Below are positions 6,314 through 8,651 of a stretch of DNA of 8,651 nt, in pieces. Origin of the DNA: CAYSBE01 sp046309355 (GTDB lineage: Bacteria; Bacteroidota; Bacteroidia; UKL13-3); the NCBI GenBank assembly GCA_046309355.1, contig JBKCPL010000008.1:1-8651 (forward strand), in the 5' to 3' direction. The notes under the pieces were generated by a model, which made no database searches, was not told the origin of the DNA, and saw only the letters and a program-made list of their open reading frames with translations. The position numbers and the translations under genes are program-made. Each line of letters opens with the position of its first letter. Position 1 is the first letter of the stretch.

Positions 6314-7709
6314 TCTTACTCAATACCTCTACAATTGCTTCGCTGGTTCCTTTAAGAGGCCGTCCTATTTGCAGTTCAAGTAATTTTTTCCTTTCAGCCG
6401 ATGCGTTTTGAGGATGAACTAGTGCATTGTTTATTGCTGCAATCAGTTCCTCTTTGTTTTTTACGATGGCAACTGCTCCTGATTCAGCGACACGTTGGTA
6501 ATGTGCATACTTTAAAAACCGCTGATCGTTATACAATCCATTTTCAGCATTCCCGAATACAGGATTTATCACCGGCTTATCAAATTGCATAAAATCAAGA
6601 CTCATCGTAGAGCACATATTGATATTCACATCCGAATATTCAAGTATAGCCCTTAAGTCCTGAATGTCTTCGCGGGTGGGTATACGTTGTGTCCAGGGTT
6701 CAGGATGATTTTCGCGTGCGTATATCCATTTCGGATAATTCCACACAATGAAAGGATAGTCTCGTTTCAATTCCGCAAATCGTTCTGTGCCTTCTGCAGG
6801 AGAGGTACGTACCAGTAACTGAACTTCTCTGTCCAATAGATTATGCTTAATCGATTCAGCCAATACCGAAATATACAATTCATCGTTTCTGCTGGTTGCA
6901 CTATCTCCACAACTGTAACATACCACCGGCTTTGTAGCGTTCAACTCGAATCTACTCAAAAAGAGATCGCGTGTTGTGGCATATGTATCCATCACATAGG
7001 GTTCGAACTGGGGTGTTCCTCCTACGTGTATCTGCTCACTCTGTATTGACGGATAAAAATCGAGCAGTTCTTCTTTCATCAGGTTACTCCATACAATATA
7101 GGTATCAAAGGTGCCGCACATTCGCCCTTTGGAGGGTAAATTATCCCAGCTAAAAATAAACGCGGATACAGGTATTCCTTCTTGTCTGGCTGCTTCCAGC
7201 ATGGGGGATATAAAGGGTGGGCGCTGGTGTGTGAAAAATAAAAACTCCGGTTTGTTATCCTGCAGTAATTTACGGTATTCCTTGGTTAGCGGATGATTCC
7301 GAAATGTAGCATATTGCCATTTTTCCCACCTCAATATCCATGTTTCAGAATGAAAGAGTCCTGATAGCAGGAATGCCAGCCGGGTTAATATGCCCTTGGG
7401 GGTAAACTGTTTAGTGCGGTTTATACTCAGGTTATCCTGTATGCCAAAGTTTTTATCCTGATGTGCCATGAGATGTGCCACTTCTTTAATTTTCCGGAAG
7501 AACCAGCTTTTCAAAGGCTCCCTAAAAATGCCGAGTTCGTGTACACTAAATTCTTCAGTTAGATAACCGGTATATACGTCTTTAGGTAAACATGAATAAA
7601 TGTGAATGGTATCAAATCTCTTTTTCAATTGTGTAGGGAAATCGCTCAGAATGAAATTTCTGAATCCTACTCCATCAGTTATGACAATGCCTGCTTTACG
7701 TCTGTTCAT
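6297..7709 (-). CDS. Putative GT-B-like glycosyltransferase / CDP-glycerol-transferase-like protein
   Basis: This 470-residue soluble protein has no strong family hallmark that I can name with certainty. It looks like two Rossmann-type domains. The first begins AGIVITDGVGFRNFILSDF (6-24) and ends at PVSAFIFSWDNLPSKG (180-195) and TYIVWSNLMKEELLDFYP (203-220). The second runs from KPVVCYSCGDS (260-270) to SDVNINMCSTMSLDFMQFDKPVINPVFG (359-386). The pattern of a serine-rich turn, a conserved D and then DKPVI resembles the donor-binding end of GT-B enzymes and CDP-glycerol glycerophosphotransferases or capsule-type transferases. Its place between glycosyltransferase genes supports a transferase role. 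The ATG overlaps the preceding stop as ATGA (4 bp). The last five residues (TRQVE) and the stop are encoded by an interspersed repeat, so the native C-terminus may have been altered; the core is complete. Exact reaction unknown. Confidence 0.82.
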   Translation of the reverse strand: MNRRKAGIVITDGVGFRNFILSDFPTQLKKRFDTIHIYSCLPKDVYTGYLTEEFSVHELGIFREPLKSWFFRKIKEVAHLMAHQDKNFGIQDNLSINRTKQFTPKGILTRLAFLLSGLFHSETWILRWEKWQYATFRNHPLTKEYRKLLQDNKPEFLFFTHQRPPFISPMLEAARQEGIPVSAFIFSWDNLPSKGRMCGTFDTYIVWSNLMKEELLDFYPSIQSEQIHVGGTPQFEPYVMDTYATTRDLFLSRFELNATKPVVCYSCGDSATSRNDELYISVLAESIKHNLLDREVQLLVRTSPAEGTERFAELKRDYPFIVWNYPKWIYARENHPEPWTQRIPTREDIQDLRAILEYSDVNINMCSTMSLDFMQFDKPVINPVFGNAENGLYNDQRFLKYAHYQRVAESGAVAIVKNKEELIAAINNALVHPQNASAERKKLLELQIGRPLKGTSEAIVEVLSKTRQVE

Positions 7710-8626
7710 TTTGATGTACTAGGATTCCAGTATAAGGGTACCGGATTTAATTTCATGTAGGCGGTATATTCCTCTTTACTTAATCTAGCCGAGTAGCGAG
7801 GCAATTTATAGAGATGAATTATAAATGAGAGCAATCCCAATACATACCCTATAGTGGCTCTCCAGTCTCCCTTCAGAGTTTTTGTTTTAAACTGATTCCA
7901 TAGCGAATAACTGTAAATACGCGGCAGTGTACGCAATGGAAAAAAACAGGCAATATTGAATAGGCCCGCACGGTATGAACGCATCTGACGAACGATGTAA
8001 TCGCTGCCATTCGTTTTTCGGGCATTGATATTTACCCGGTGATGCGACAAGACCTGAGGCAAATAATATATTTCCCATCCATTCTTAAATAGATGCATGG
8101 ATGCGTACTCTTCTTCACCGTAAAATATATACCACTCGGGGTACCCTGAAATGCTCCTCCAAGCCTGCATGCTGAATGCATGAGCACCCCCAGCAAAACC
8201 TCGAATTCGTAAGGGTAAGTCACTACAGTTTGTAAATTCGGGTTTGGTCAGTGACCAGTAAATGCGGAAACTTTGCACGGCACACCGGGGATGCTGTTCA
8301 AACCAGTTTATTATTTCTGTAATCGGGTTTTCTGTCAGTATATTCAGGTCATCATCCAATGACAATGCATAGAGCGTTTTTGTTACAGCCATCATTTTGT
8401 TCCGGCAGGCAATTAACCCTCTCGGCTTGGCATGGGAAATGATGCGAATGTCCGGATATTGATTTTGAATTTCACGCTCTGTTTCGGGCTCGTATCCGTC
8501 AATGCACAGAAGTGTTTCTACACGCTCATCTTTCAGTATATCGGCAGATACATGCAGGGTATGTAACAATTCTGTCAATCTGCCCCGTGTAGTAATCTGT
8601 AAGGTGATGAGTTTGTTGCCTGACAT
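7706..8626 (-). CDS. GT2-type glycosyltransferase (GT-A fold)
   Basis: This 306-residue protein has a GT-A layout. LITLQITTRGRLTELLHTL (6-24) is a divergent version of the first strand (TTRGR instead of the usual PTYNR). LLCIDGYEP (39-47) and GLIACRNKMM (70-79) follow, and YALSLDDDLNI (86-96) holds the DXD-type metal/nucleotide-sugar site. After an acceptor loop with GFAGGAHAFS (143-152) comes FYGEEEYASMHLFKNGWEIYYLP (168-190), matching the ED-type catalytic segment of family 2 enzymes, and then HHR (195-197). A hydrophobic stretch near 259-272 (GYVLGLLSFIIHLY) may anchor it to the membrane. The start ATG is preceded by A-rich AAGAAATAA and immediately abuts a TAA stop in another frame. The stop overlaps the next start as ATGA. 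Donor and acceptor unknown. Confidence 0.9.
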   Translation of the reverse strand: MSGNKLITLQITTRGRLTELLHTLHVSADILKDERVETLLCIDGYEPETEREIQNQYPDIRIISHAKPRGLIACRNKMMAVTKTLYALSLDDDLNILTENPITEIINWFEQHPRCAVQSFRIYWSLTKPEFTNCSDLPLRIRGFAGGAHAFSMQAWRSISGYPEWYIFYGEEEYASMHLFKNGWEIYYLPQVLSHHRVNINARKTNGSDYIVRQMRSYRAGLFNIACFFPLRTLPRIYSYSLWNQFKTKTLKGDWRATIGYVLGLLSFIIHLYKLPRYSARLSKEEYTAYMKLNPVPLYWNPSTSK

Positions 8627-8650
8627 TTATTTCTTGAATATAGCGCTGCG
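8627..8650 (-). CDS. Possible 3' tail of an upstream gene
   Basis: On the minus strand the bases before the GT2 start can be read as the seven codons R-S-A-I-F-K-K followed by TAA, with the stop directly abutting the ATG (TAAATG). Tight spacing of this kind matches the other junctions in this operon. Only 24 bases are available and other frames are also open through the edge, so this is a suggestion. Confidence 0.3.
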   Translation of the reverse strand, partial: RSAIFKK

Positions 8651-8651
8651 T

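Noticed and set aside
6195..6383. Plus-strand open frame of 62 codons across the repeats
   Set aside because: It reads through repeat units and the antisense of the 470-residue gene; composition follows the repeat and no family resemblance is seen.

Overview
The window is a stretch of surface-polysaccharide biosynthesis genes, all on the minus strand and so read from right to left. The organism is most likely a member of the Bacteroidota. The DNA is moderately AT-rich, none of the starts has a recognisable Shine-Dalgarno sequence, and the large GT2 enzyme has an N-terminal extension of a type I associate with glycosyltransferases of Flavobacterium-like bacteria. The interspersed repeats also resemble those I know from this phylum. 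I cannot place it more precisely from sequence alone.

Layout in transcription order: a possible tail of an upstream gene (8627-8650); a GT2 glycosyltransferase (7706-8626); a GT-B-like putative glycosyltransferase or CDP-glycerol-transferase-like protein (6297-7709); a 276-bp intergenic stretch containing a composite REP-like repeat (6132-6313) that runs into the end of the preceding gene; a membrane acyltransferase 3 (4932-6020); two GT4 glycosyltransferases (3833-4912 and 2703-3842); a two-part GT2 glycosyltransferase with a TTG start (1068-2624); an FkbM-type methyltransferase (245-1066); and the first 85 codons of another GT2 enzyme that runs off the left edge (1-255). Junctions are tight: overlaps of 4, 10 and 11 bp and gaps of 1, 19 and 78 bp. 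The only real break is the repeat block, so this is one long operon or two consecutive ones.

Together the genes would build and decorate a surface glycan. Up to six transferases add sugars (or one adds a polyol phosphate), the acyltransferase adds an acyl group such as acetyl, and the FkbM enzyme adds a methyl group. No flippase, polymerase, chain-length regulator or nucleotide-sugar synthesis gene lies in the window, so the glycan class (O-antigen, capsule, exopolysaccharide or S-layer/protein glycan) cannot be decided here.

I found no convincing new multi-gene system. The most unusual signal is the repeat block at 6132-6313, one unit of which supplies the last codons and stop codon of the 470-residue gene. 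The uncharacterised roughly 230-residue N-terminal region of the 518-residue GT2 protein comes next.
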